From Acidilobaceae archaeon (lineage in GTDB: Archaea > Thermoproteota > Thermoprotei_A > Sulfolobales > Acidilobaceae): a stretch of 35,942 bases of DNA. The translations under genes were made by a program, and so were the position numbers. The DNA is taken from assembly GCA_026986415.1 (NCBI GenBank), contig JALSOR010000083.1:1-35942 (forward strand), in the 5' to 3' direction. The notes under the pieces were generated by a model. That model was not told the DNA's origin. It searched no databases and saw only the letters and a program-made list of their open reading frames with translations. Below are positions 1 to 7,128 of this stretch, piece after piece (the stretch's first letter is position 1; each line of letters starts with the position of its first letter).

Positions 1-1
1 G

Positions 2-100
2 TGTCCTGTAAGGGTTTCTAGCCCTAAAGGCTACGCTATTCTCACCGCTGATAGTTCGGGGTGCAGGGTGCCGCCTGTAGGATACCTCGCACACATATAG
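2..100 (+). CDS. Possible C-terminal fragment of a gene cut by the left window edge
   Basis: Frame 2 is open from the left edge to a TAG at 98-100 and would encode about 32 residues containing SPKGYAILTADSSG and ending in GYLAHI. The stretch is too short to identify a family. Its only support is that it is open and of ordinary composition, directly upstream of gcvT on the same strand. The opposite strand is also open here, so a gene leaving the window to the left on the minus strand is an equal possibility. Confidence 0.25.
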   Translation, partial: CPVRVSSPKGYAILTADSSGCRVPPVGYLAHI

Positions 101-149
101 TTGTCCAGTTAAAGATCAATATTAGAATACTTGGAGGTGCCGGAACGGG

Positions 150-1277
150 TTGGCGGCACTGAAAAGACTCCTGTTAGAAGATGTTCATGAGAGCTTAGGA
201 GCCGACTTCGGCGAGTTCGCTGGATGGCGTGTCCCCATGGTTTATACTAGCACGCTGGAAGAGCATATGGCCGTGCGTACAGCGGTGGGATTGTTCGATA
301 TTAGCCATATGGGCAGGCTTAGGATTGCCGGGCCCGGCAGTTTAGACCTCCTGGAGCGCCTCTACACTAAGCGGCTGGGCAAGACGAAGATCGGCTTCAT
401 GAGCGGCCCTACACTCGCCCTCAACGAGTATGCCCGCGTCAAGGACGACGAGATGTTCTACAGAGTGTCGGACGATGAATGGCTGGTCGTGCCTAACGCT
501 GCGGTCAAAGACCTCATGCTAGAATATCTGGGTTCCTGGGCTAGGAGGCTGGGGCTTAAAGACGTTGTTGTAGAGGATCTAACGGGTAAATACGCGCTCC
601 TTGCTTTACAGGGGCCCATGGCTGAAAGTGTTGTTAGGAAGCTGGGAGGCGGGGACATTGCCGGCCTTAAACCGTTGGAGTTTATAGTTGATACTAGCCT
701 GGCTGGGGCGAGAATTTACCTGGCAAGCAGGAGCGGTTGGACGGGCGAGGACGGGTTCGAGTTCTGGGTTGAGCCTGGAGAGGCGAGGAGGCTCTACAAG
801 GCCTTCCTGGATGCGGGCGTGAAGCCTGTGGGTATCGCGGCTAGGGACACTCTACGAATAGAGATGGGCTTCGTCCTGGGCGGGCACGAGTACGGCGAGG
901 ACCCTGTAGTGTACCCCTGCGCGTTGAGCCTACGCTATGGTATGGGCGCGATAGACTGGGATAAAACGGGCTATGTTGGAGAGCCGATGCTGAGGGCTTG
1001 CAGGAAGGAGGGCATCCGCTGGGTCCGGATAGGTTTGATTATGAAGAAGAAGAGCGCCCGCTTCATACCTAGGCAGGGCTACAGTATAACTATTGAGGGG
1101 CAGCCTGTGGGCTGGGTGACCAGTGGCACCTATAGTCCTGTGAGGAGGAGAGGCATAGGTATGGGGTATATCGACGTTCGCTACGCCGTTTTCGGGGAGC
1201 CCGTAGAAATAGTCGCCCCCTCCGGTAGGAGCGGCATGGCTAAACTTTCGGATTTCCCACTTATAGAGAAAAAGTAG
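150..1277 (+). CDS. gcvT: Aminomethyltransferase (glycine cleavage system T protein)
   Basis: The 375-residue product matches the GcvT family along its whole length. It has the N-terminal FGEFAGWRVPM-type segment, VGLFDISHMG at about residues 47-56, and LALQGP followed by SRSGWTGEDGFEFW in the middle. The C-terminal barrel contains GYID. In the family this enzyme moves the aminomethyl carbon from the lipoylated H protein to a tetrahydropterin, giving methylene-tetrahydropterin and ammonia. In a crenarchaeon the acceptor may be a modified pterin rather than folate, which is interesting because pterin-type genes follow downstream. The start is TTG at 150, chosen because GGAGGTG at 133-139 lies at the proper distance. 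No other glycine cleavage subunit is present in the window. The gene converges with the DUF167 gene, leaving 23 nt between them. Confidence 0.93.
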   Translation: MAALKRLLLEDVHESLGADFGEFAGWRVPMVYTSTLEEHMAVRTAVGLFDISHMGRLRIAGPGSLDLLERLYTKRLGKTKIGFMSGPTLALNEYARVKDDEMFYRVSDDEWLVVPNAAVKDLMLEYLGSWARRLGLKDVVVEDLTGKYALLALQGPMAESVVRKLGGGDIAGLKPLEFIVDTSLAGARIYLASRSGWTGEDGFEFWVEPGEARRLYKAFLDAGVKPVGIAARDTLRIEMGFVLGGHEYGEDPVVYPCALSLRYGMGAIDWDKTGYVGEPMLRACRKEGIRWVRIGLIMKKKSARFIPRQGYSITIEGQPVGWVTSGTYSPVRRRGIGMGYIDVRYAVFGEPVEIVAPSGRSGMAKLSDFPLIEKK

Positions 1278-1300
1278 GCGTGAATAGGCGGGCCCCCTCA

Positions 1301-1624
1301 CTACCAGGGCTCGGCCACGCTTGCCAAGGCCTTGACAACCCGGTCTTTACTCACGTCCCGTATAACAATTGTTTTAACCCTGTCTTTCAGGCCGCGTACT
1401 ATTTCGATCCTCGAAGTGTTAACCCCTACAGCCTTCGCTATGAACTTCTTCAGGCTCGCGTTAGCCCTCCCCTGCACGGGAGGCTCGTCCGTGTAGAATA
1501 CGAGCTCGTCCTCCTCGACAACGAGGGCGGTCTTATTTGATCCTGGTTTAACGTAGACCCTTAGCCTCACACCACCGTTGATCTCCTCAACGATCTTCTC
1601 CAATAGCTCCTCGCTAACCGGCAT
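1301..1624 (-). CDS. DUF167 (UPF0235/YggU-like) protein
   Basis: The 107-residue product has the hallmark DUF167 pattern: a strand LRVYVKPGSNKTAL, then DELVFYTDEPPVQGRANASL, then a helix and IEIVRGLKDRVKTIVI. The VQGRAN segment is the most conserved part of the family. The function is unknown; the fold is a small alpha/beta domain found in bacteria and archaea. The ATG start is at 1624, with no longer reading frame upstream. It is transcribed away from the pterin-synthase-like gene, so the short gap at 1625-1738 must hold both promoters. Family assignment is firm; biochemical role cannot be given. Confidence 0.85.
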   Translation of the reverse strand: MPVSEELLEKIVEEINGGVRLRVYVKPGSNKTALVVEEDELVFYTDEPPVQGRANASLKKFIAKAVGVNTSRIEIVRGLKDRVKTIVIRDVSKDRVVKALASVAEPW

Positions 1625-1738
1625 AGTTCTCCACCATAATTCTACGATAGAATGGAGACCAGCATAATTATGTTATTTTTACGCTTCTCGCCTCAATTGC
1701 ACTCCCAGGCTCCAGGCATGCGCGGGGGCATCGGAGGG

Positions 1739-2080
1739 ATGGCCTACAAGTATTGCGTATCAACCACTGTCAGTATTGCCCTGGAAATACCAGAGTGGGG
1801 CTACGGGATTCACGGTCATGATATAGACATTGAGGCATGCTATGTCTCGGAGGGAAGGGTGAATATCGATTCCTTAAAGGATACGCTTGATACTGCCGCT
1901 AGAAGGTATGATCACAAACCTCTTAGAGACTCTCTTAGAGCCACCCGGTACCCATTAATAGAAGACATGCTCGAGGACCTATGCGAGCGGCTGAAACTGG
2001 AAACCGGGGGACAGGGATTAAGGCTTGCCTCTGTGACTGCACGCTTAAAGGAGAGAAGCATAACACTACAGTGCAGCTAA
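1739..2080 (+). CDS. Divergent 6-pyruvoyl-tetrahydropterin synthase / QueD-like protein
   Basis: With the start used here the product has 113 residues, a usual length for the T-fold PTPS/QueD family. The zinc-site segment GIHGHDIDIEACY and the catalytic YDHKPLRDSL with a following PLIEDMLEDL helix match the family pattern (HGHNY..., LDHK.LND..., PT.EN...). The first zinc-ligand His normally found in the N-terminal strand is not visible: that strand reads STTVSIALEIPE. Enzymes of this fold convert dihydroneopterin triphosphate to pyruvoyl- or carboxy-tetrahydropterin, or act as pterin aldolases, so the exact reaction here is uncertain. The start at 1739 is preferred because GGGGG at 1724-1728 lies 10 nt upstream and the domain begins at once. 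The frame is open back to 1652, adding 29 residues of non-conserved look. A pterin role fits gcvT and the MptE-like gene nearby. Confidence 0.6.
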   Translation: MAYKYCVSTTVSIALEIPEWGYGIHGHDIDIEACYVSEGRVNIDSLKDTLDTAARRYDHKPLRDSLRATRYPLIEDMLEDLCERLKLETGGQGLRLASVTARLKERSITLQCS

Positions 2081-2098
2081 AACCCGCAAGCCCGCACG

Positions 2099-2139
2099 CC
2101 CCGTACCTTATGAGGGCCTCTAGTGGCCGCTGGACGGGG
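2099..2139 (+). other. Hairpin downstream of the pterin-synthase-like gene
   Basis: CCCCGT at 2099-2104 pairs with ACGGGG at 2134-2139. Inside, GGCC at 2115-2118 can pair with GGCC at 2125-2128 around a six-base loop. The two stems are separated by an asymmetric internal loop. The element lies 18 nt after the stop codon and just before the TATA-like GTTAAAAG of htpX. It may be a 3'-end structure. The shape recalls an H/ACA guide hairpin, but no ACA follows the lower stem, so that identity is not claimed. Confidence 0.3.
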
Positions 2140-2152
2140 TTAAAAGAAAATA
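2139..2152 (+). promoter_or_regulatory. Putative TATA promoter of htpX
   Basis: The AT-rich run TTAAAAGAAAATA is centred about 36 nt before the GTG start of htpX. That is where an archaeal TATA box would sit for a transcript with a leader of about 10 nt. It is a sequence resemblance only. Confidence 0.35.
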
Positions 2153-2180
2153 GTCTCGGACTTAACAGTATGGCTGAAAG

Positions 2181-3281
2181 GTGTTCAGGGGCTTGATAGG
2201 ATTCATAATAGCCTACTGGTGGCTGCTACTAATAGAGAGCTTGGCTGTGGCTGGCGTGGTAGGTATTCTCTCGCTGGGAGCCGACAAGCTTGTAGGTAGG
2301 GAACCCTCCAATCTTTCGGCCTTAAAGCTTAGCATGCTCGTCACAGCCATAGCAATGTTTACAGCATACATGGCTATCATAGTGGGCCTATACAAGTATC
2401 TTGGAGGCGCAGGTAGCGGGGCATCCTCCATCGTGGTATTTTCAGCATTACTATCCGCAATACTACTCCTATTCCAGTGGCTTCTAGGCCCCTACATGGT
2501 CAACTCTGCCTATAGGACCCGTCCCCCCAGAACGAGCGATGAGCTGGCTGTCGAGAGGATCCTGGAGCGGGTTGCACGCGAGAGCGGGATAAAGCCGCCG
2601 AGGCTTAGAATCGTGGAGTCTAGGGTTCCTAACGCCTTCGCCTATAGTAGTCCTATCGCTGGAAGCTATGTCGCTGTAACAAGGGGGCTCATACGTATTG
2701 CAGGGCCAGACGAGATCGAGGCAGTGCTAGGCCACGAGGTTGGGCACTTGAAGCATCGGGACGTGTCATGGATACTGGCGCTCAGCATTGTGCCTCTCAT
2801 GGTATACTTCCTGGGCAGGAGCCTGCTGTATGCGGGCCTTGTTAGCGGGGGGTCCAGGGATAGGGATGATGCTGGCGGCGCATACCTCATGCTTATAGGG
2901 CTCAGCCTTATCATTGCCAGCGTGCTTTTCAAGTTTATGATCGCCCATTTCAACAGGCTTAGAGAGTACTATGCCGATGCTCACAGCGCGCTAGTAACGC
3001 GGCGCCCGAGAGCGCTCCAGCGCGCCCTAGCCAAGATTTACGTGGCAGTCAAGAAGGACCCTGTTCTAGCAGTTGAGGCTACAAGGTCTAGTATTGCGGC
3101 GCCGCTCTTCATAGTGTCTCCTCTAATAATGGTTAACGGCGGCTTCTTTACCGATATAGATTATCTTGTTGAGACGCTCAAGGAGGAGAAAGCCGACCCG
3201 GTAGAGGAACTATTCAGCACCCACCCGCCAGTGCCAAAAAGGCTCCGCTTCCTAGACAGGCTGGCAGCCGCACTCATATAG
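2181..3281 (+). CDS. htpX: HtpX-family M48 zinc metalloprotease (membrane)
   Basis: The 366-residue product has two N-terminal membrane segments (about 5-30 and 48-72) and a third hydrophobic stretch at about 83-105. The zinc motif HEVGH is at residues 185-189, followed by LKHRD. A later pair of hydrophobic segments precedes REYYADAHSA, which supplies the third zinc ligand Glu. This order is typical of HtpX, a membrane protease of the M48 family that degrades damaged membrane proteins, with the active site facing the cytoplasm. The GTG start at 2181 has a modest purine-rich sequence in front of it. A separate small membrane protein gene follows after 47 nt and may be co-transcribed. Confidence 0.92.
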   Translation: MFRGLIGFIIAYWWLLLIESLAVAGVVGILSLGADKLVGREPSNLSALKLSMLVTAIAMFTAYMAIIVGLYKYLGGAGSGASSIVVFSALLSAILLLFQWLLGPYMVNSAYRTRPPRTSDELAVERILERVARESGIKPPRLRIVESRVPNAFAYSSPIAGSYVAVTRGLIRIAGPDEIEAVLGHEVGHLKHRDVSWILALSIVPLMVYFLGRSLLYAGLVSGGSRDRDDAGGAYLMLIGLSLIIASVLFKFMIAHFNRLREYYADAHSALVTRRPRALQRALAKIYVAVKKDPVLAVEATRSSIAAPLFIVSPLIMVNGGFFTDIDYLVETLKEEKADPVEELFSTHPPVPKRLRFLDRLAAALI

Positions 3282-3328
3282 TGCTATAATACCAGACAAA
3301 ATATCTGGGGTACTGGAGGGTAGCAGTC

Positions 3329-3571
3329 GTGGGGGAAACTGCGAAGGCAGCGGTATCAATAGTGTTCGCGGCATTCCTAATCATAGCAGGCATATACTTC
3401 CTCTACAATAGCCTCCTATTAATCAAGGCTAGCCCCCCGCAGGTTGCGGCCAGTCTTCTAGCTGCGATAATAGGGCTCAGCCTAGTATCCGCGGGGGTCA
3501 CCCTCCTGAGGACCTGGCTTGTTAGCAAGGCCGTCGAAACGATAGGACAGGAAGTGTCAGGCAAGAAGTAG
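3329..3571 (+). CDS. Small two-helix membrane protein, unknown function
   Basis: The 80-residue product is almost entirely hydrophobic, with two predicted membrane helices at about residues 8-30 and 38-60 joined by a short KASPP turn. A short charged C-terminal tail ends in GKK. It starts with GTG at 3329, and GGAGG at 3316-3320 is correctly placed for initiation. It follows htpX on the same strand after 47 nt, so an operon is likely. No family is recognised. A membrane partner or substrate of HtpX is possible but only inferred from position. Confidence 0.6.
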   Translation: MGETAKAAVSIVFAAFLIIAGIYFLYNSLLLIKASPPQVAASLLAAIIGLSLVSAGVTLLRTWLVSKAVETIGQEVSGKK

Positions 3572-3662
3572 GAGCCTTCAAGTCTGGGGGCTCGGACTGG
3601 GGTTCGCAAACGCTCATCCCATTTTCCAGCGGTACAGAGCCTATCTCACTCTAGGCTTGTAA

Positions 3663-3680
3663 GGGTAAGCCCCCCTTTTT
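3663..3680 (+). terminator. Pyrimidine/T-tract, possible terminator after the htpX operon
   Basis: A GGG-TAAG-CCC mini-hairpin runs into a C-then-T tract ending in five T at 3676-3680, about 100 nt after the last gene of the htpX pair. Archaeal termination often needs only a T-rich run, so this is a reasonable but weak terminator candidate. Elsewhere in the 230-nt gap 3572-3801 nothing convincing was seen. Confidence 0.3.
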
Positions 3681-3801
3681 ACTGAACGTTCTGGTCGCCA
3701 GCGGCAGAGTTCCTCACAGCCCCCATTACATTCTCTTTCAGAACGCTCTAATAGACTATTTTTGCTCTCCAAACCGTAAAGGTCCCTCCAGGGGCCTTGA
3801 A

Positions 3802-4404
3802 GTGCCAGTAGAAAACGCTGATGGGACCTCCTGGTATAGGGAGTTCATAGCGTTCCCGTGCGTTTCAGGCTTCAAGTATAGCATGCCCCTAGGCTTACTA
3901 TTATACGATAGCCTCGCTTATGGCAGGGTTTTCAGGGGCGCGGGCCTGTATAGGCTTGCTGGAAGAATAGATGGTATGCTCCTCTTATCGCCCGATGATC
4001 CCCTGCTATTCTATAAGAGCCTGAAACACGAGCTGGAGAATAAGATAAAATACTGCGGGTCTTGCCCCTGCCCCGATCCCAGGCTGGGCTCCTGGTACTC
4101 GTGCACCCCGCAACTCTATTCTGACACGGGAGACTTCAAACCTTTAACATGCACGAACCTTAAACCCCAACTATCGGGCCTGCATACTATTACTGCATAT
4201 AGTAGGGTTTACGGTTGCCTCGTCGAGCTACTAGTATATTGTACACGGGTTCTCGCCGGAGTGTGGGGGAGATCTCCAAGCGTTGAAGCGTATCTTGCAG
4301 GCTGTGCCATTAGGGCTTCCCGTGGTGATAGGAGGGTTGTTGAGACCGTTTCTGAAATACTGCAGTGTCTTCGAGGACATGTGCGATCGCCTCTCACAGG
4401 CTAG
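3802..4404 (+). CDS. Cysteine-rich hypothetical protein upstream of mptE
   Basis: The 200-residue product is not recognised. It has ten cysteines, including a CGSCPCPDP cluster near residues 75-83, and a helical C-terminal third with further single cysteines. The N-terminal part (YREFIAFPCVSGFKYSMPLG) has no motif I can name. The proposed start is GTG at 3802. Its last 122 nt overlap the proposed start of the MptE-like gene in another frame, which suggests translational coupling. A role linked to pterin metabolism, for example a divergent aldolase or synthase step, is a guess from position alone. The Cys cluster could bind metal. Confidence 0.5.
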   Translation: MPVENADGTSWYREFIAFPCVSGFKYSMPLGLLLYDSLAYGRVFRGAGLYRLAGRIDGMLLLSPDDPLLFYKSLKHELENKIKYCGSCPCPDPRLGSWYSCTPQLYSDTGDFKPLTCTNLKPQLSGLHTITAYSRVYGCLVELLVYCTRVLAGVWGRSPSVEAYLAGCAIRASRGDRRVVETVSEILQCLRGHVRSPLTG

Positions 4405-5113
4405 GAATCTTTATTTCCGGGTGGCCGAGAAGGCTATGGGCCATCCGCGTATTAGGGAGTACGAGGCTGCACAGTATGCTTCTAGAACTGTTAGTGAGGA
4501 GCGGTTCTGCGAGAGTATAGGGGTGCTCCGCGAGGATCTCCTCTCCTCTGAGAACGCGTGCGTTCTAGGCCCCCTCTTCGACCCCTGGAGCACGGCCTTC
4601 CCGGGCAGGTGCGATCTGATCGTGGTTCTCGACTCTGCCGCACACCTTGTTCCCCCCAGGCGTTTTAGGGGTATACGGGCCAGAGTATACCTGCTGGGGG
4701 ACGGGGATTTCGACCCGGCCAGATATCGGCCCTGCTCGAGCGGGCTACCGTTGGGGGCATATCTGCTCCACTACCATGGCGACAACTACATTAGGGTTTC
4801 AATGCTCAAGCGTGCAATGAGTATACCAGTAGTGCCTACCAGCCAGGCTGTATGCTGGTGGAACGTTCTCGGCCTGGGAGGCTACACTGATGGCGACAGG
4901 GCAGCGATGCTTCTCATGTCGCATGGAGTTCCGCGCGTCGTCCTGGAGGGTTACAATTTTGAGAGGATCTCGTGCTCGCATAAGCGTACACTGTCTTGCG
5001 GCTTGAAGCATCGTAAGCTCATGGTTGCACGCAGGATTCTTTCGGAGGGGGCGTCTGCGTATGGTTATGTGATGGACGTGTTAGAGAATAAGGTTCTTCT
5101 ATATAGGGTGTGA
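4283..5113 (+). CDS. mptE: MptE-like 6-hydroxymethyl-7,8-dihydropterin pyrophosphokinase (DUF115 family)
   Basis: The C-terminal half has two signatures of the archaeal MptE/DUF115 family: HYHGDN at residues 163-168 and GGYTDGDRA at 199-207. In the family the enzyme transfers pyrophosphate from ATP to 6-hydroxymethyl-dihydropterin, in methanopterin- and folate-type cofactor synthesis. The upstream part is divergent. Where other members have an aspartate-rich DGAT and TDLDG, this protein has VVLDSAA and GDGDFDP, so substrate preference could differ. The TTG start at 4283 has GGGGGAG 11 nt before it. An ATG at 4379 would give a shorter protein with less overlap with the preceding gene. It is the last gene of a plausible pterin set with the genes at 1739 and 3802. 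Confidence 0.75.
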   Translation: MKRILQAVPLGLPVVIGGLLRPFLKYCSVFEDMCDRLSQARNLYFRVAEKAMGHPRIREYEAAQYASRTVSEERFCESIGVLREDLLSSENACVLGPLFDPWSTAFPGRCDLIVVLDSAAHLVPPRRFRGIRARVYLLGDGDFDPARYRPCSSGLPLGAYLLHYHGDNYIRVSMLKRAMSIPVVPTSQAVCWWNVLGLGGYTDGDRAAMLLMSHGVPRVVLEGYNFERISCSHKRTLSCGLKHRKLMVARRILSEGASAYGYVMDVLENKVLLYRV

Positions 5114-5132
5114 ATGGAAAACATCCTGTCTC

Positions 5133-5143
5133 ACAAATAAATA
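5133..5143 (+). promoter_or_regulatory. Putative TATA box for the first CBS gene (leaderless)
   Basis: ACAAATAAATA is centred about 30 nt upstream of the ATG at 5168. An archaeal start site 25-30 nt downstream of the box would coincide with the initiation codon. No Shine-Dalgarno sequence precedes that ATG, which is consistent with a leaderless mRNA. Confidence 0.4.
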
Positions 5144-5167
5144 GCCTGTCGATCCTATAATATTATA

Positions 5168-6007
5168 ATGAACCCTACTGTAACGGTGAGATTAATGGTA
5201 TCAGCCTTCCCCATAACCTTGGATTCTAAGGTTTCCTCGCTCATGAACCGCGACCCGCTTATTGTTGGCCTTGACGAGCCTGCTACGAGTATTAGAACAT
5301 TAATGAGGAAATCTAAAGAGAGGATTAGCCTGGTTGTTGACGGTAAGGGTAGGCTTGTAGGAATAATAACCCGTGGCGATATCCTAACAATTACTAGCAC
5401 TAAAAGCGAGGCTAGAGCTTCAGACATAATGTCTAGGCCCCCGGCCGTATTGTCTCCCGATGACACTGTGGAGAGGGCTCTAAGGGCTATGCTTGGAGCT
5501 GACGAGTGGTATGCGCCTGTCGTTGGTGAGAATAGTGTTCCCCGGGGTGTTCTCGGCCTTGAGCATGTAATCAGGAGGATGCTCGACGAGAATGAGGAGT
5601 ACATGCGTGGAATTCCCGTCAGGGACATTATGAGTAGTGATGTTGTTACCGCTGGTGTTGACGAGCGTGTTAGCAAGGTATGGCATCGCATGGTTGAGCT
5701 CAAATACGCTGGACTGCCTGTTGTCGACGGTAAGGGCAGGCTTGTAGGAATAATAACCCAGTACGACCTGTTGAGCCGCGGTGTTAGGCTGGGGTTAGAG
5801 TCTAGCAGTGGTATCTCACGCGATCCTAAGATACGCGAGGTTATGAATCCTAGCGTCGAATTTGCCGTTCCCGACGATAATGTTGATAAGCCAGCGGAGC
5901 TAATGGTCTCTAAGGGTTATGGTAGGATACCTGTTGTGGACTCTCCCGGGTCTCGCAGGCTTATCGGTATCCTTGACAGGGAGGATATCGTGCGATTAGC
6001 TCTCTAA
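5168..6007 (+). CDS. Four-CBS-domain protein (1 of 3)
   Basis: The 279-residue product is made almost only of CBS domains, four in tandem (two Bateman modules). They are visible from repeated motifs: LMNRDPLIV...GIITRGDIL, IMSRPPAVL...GVLGLEHV, IMSSDVVTA...GIITQYDLL and VMNPSVEFA...GILDREDIV. Such modules bind adenine nucleotides, S-adenosylmethionine or other ligands and regulate a partner, but no catalytic domain is attached here. Domains 1 and 3 share the VDGKGRLVGIIT peptide, also repeated at DNA level. The ATG at 5168 is preceded by a TATA-like sequence and no ribosome-binding site. An ATG at 5195 is the alternative start. Two more CBS genes follow in the same direction, which suggests paralogous duplication. 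Confidence 0.88.
   Translation: MNPTVTVRLMVSAFPITLDSKVSSLMNRDPLIVGLDEPATSIRTLMRKSKERISLVVDGKGRLVGIITRGDILTITSTKSEARASDIMSRPPAVLSPDDTVERALRAMLGADEWYAPVVGENSVPRGVLGLEHVIRRMLDENEEYMRGIPVRDIMSSDVVTAGVDERVSKVWHRMVELKYAGLPVVDGKGRLVGIITQYDLLSRGVRLGLESSSGISRDPKIREVMNPSVEFAVPDDNVDKPAELMVSKGYGRIPVVDSPGSRRLIGILDREDIVRLAL
5339..5372 (+). repeat. Intragenic direct repeat, copy 1
   Basis: This 34-nt segment in CBS domain 1 recurs at 5726-5759 in CBS domain 3 with a single mismatch (T/C at the twelfth base). It encodes DGKGRLVGIIT. Such high DNA identity between domains whose remaining sequence has diverged suggests recent gene conversion or strong codon-level constraint. Confidence 0.8.
5726..5759 (+). 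repeat. Intragenic direct repeat, copy 2
   Basis: Second copy of the 34-nt repeat, located in CBS domain 3 of the same gene and in the same reading frame as the copy at 5339-5372. One base differs. Confidence 0.8.
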
Positions 6008-6034
6008 CGCGTATAAACAGGGGGTGATTGAGAG

Positions 6035-7069
6035 ATGGTGTCGAAGAGAGGTGGAGGGCAGAGGAGGCCTCCTGTGAGGAAGACGAGCCAGGTCAGGCTG
6101 TCTAGGCGTGTGCCCAGGTTTGCCGTTGTGAGGCCGCGCCCGGAGGGTATACGGTATATCCGTGCTGATGGCACGCCTAACTGGACCCAGTGGCTTAGGC
6201 TGCGTGAGGGCGAGGTTAAGAGCGTCGCGAGCCATCCGGCTATAACAGTGGCGACCAGTGCTAACATTCTAGAGGCGCTGGAGGTTGCAGCCAAACATAA
6301 CGTTAGAGGGCTCCCCATAGCTAATGCCGGGGATGGGAGGCTTGCCGGGATTGTGACGGCGCTCGACATGGTGAACTATCTTGGGGGCGGCGAGTACTAT
6401 AATATTGTTGTTAACAGGCATAAGAAGAATATCTATAAGGCGCTAAGAGACGAGAGTATTATGAGTATCGCTAATCCAACCCCCGTATATGCTAGCATTA
6501 CTGACAACCTTGACAGCGTAATACATATGATGTTCGAAACGGGAGTCGGCATCGTCCCGGTGGTATGGGAGGACGGCACGATTTACGGTGTCATAACCGA
6601 GCACGACATAGTGAAGAGGTATAGCGGCGACCTCCTAGGAGTCAGGGTCGGCGATATCGCCACGCGCAACGTGGTTACTGTTAACATTGAGGCTCCCATA
6701 GTTGAGGCTGCAAGGATAATGGTCAGGGAAGGCTTCCGCAGGCTCCCCGTGGTATCGGAGGCGGGAGATACTGTTAAAGGCATTATCTCTGCCAAGGATA
6801 TTGTCAGGTTCTTCGGAAGCCATGAGGCCTTCAAGGATCTGAAGACTACGAATATAGAGGAGCCCCTCTCAACCCCCGTCTACGAGCTGATGACAGCAGA
6901 ATTCTACACCATCAGGGACGACGCCGATGTCGGAGAGGCCGCCCAGCACATGGCCGAGCAGGGCGTCAGCTTCCTGCTCGTCACAGACGAGAACGACTCG
7001 CTCATAGGAATAATAACTGAGAGGGACGTGCTCAACGCTATCGCCATGCGAGGACCCGAGAAGGCTTAG
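6035..7069 (+). CDS. Four-CBS-domain protein (2 of 3) with basic N-terminal extension
   Basis: The 344-residue product starts with about 50 residues rich in Arg/Lys (SKRGGGQRRPPVRKT...), which could bind nucleic acid or a partner. Four CBS domains follow, recognised from VASHPAITV...GIVTALDMV, IANPTPVYA...GVITEHDIV, IATRNVVTV...GIISAKDIV and LMTAEFYTI...GIITERDVL. The ATG at 6035 is supported by GGGGGTGAT beginning about 15 nt upstream. The gene lies 27 nt after the first CBS gene and is probably in the same transcript. It differs from its two neighbours by the basic tail. A regulatory or sensor role through adenylate binding is a family inference; no partner enzyme is encoded next to it. Confidence 0.88.
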   Translation: MVSKRGGGQRRPPVRKTSQVRLSRRVPRFAVVRPRPEGIRYIRADGTPNWTQWLRLREGEVKSVASHPAITVATSANILEALEVAAKHNVRGLPIANAGDGRLAGIVTALDMVNYLGGGEYYNIVVNRHKKNIYKALRDESIMSIANPTPVYASITDNLDSVIHMMFETGVGIVPVVWEDGTIYGVITEHDIVKRYSGDLLGVRVGDIATRNVVTVNIEAPIVEAARIMVREGFRRLPVVSEAGDTVKGIISAKDIVRFFGSHEAFKDLKTTNIEEPLSTPVYELMTAEFYTIRDDADVGEAAQHMAEQGVSFLLVTDENDSLIGIITERDVLNAIAMRGPEKA

Positions 7070-7128
7070 CCCTCCTGTTTTCCCCGCGCTCCCCCTCCAC
7101 TATATGCTCATGTTTGAGGTGTTCAAGT

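Noticed and set aside
3590-3640. Minus-strand GGGATGAGC ... CCGA as a fourth C/D sRNA
   Set aside because: The bases after GATGA do not pair with the D box and the flanks form no terminal stem, so the kink-turn seen in the other three cannot be made.
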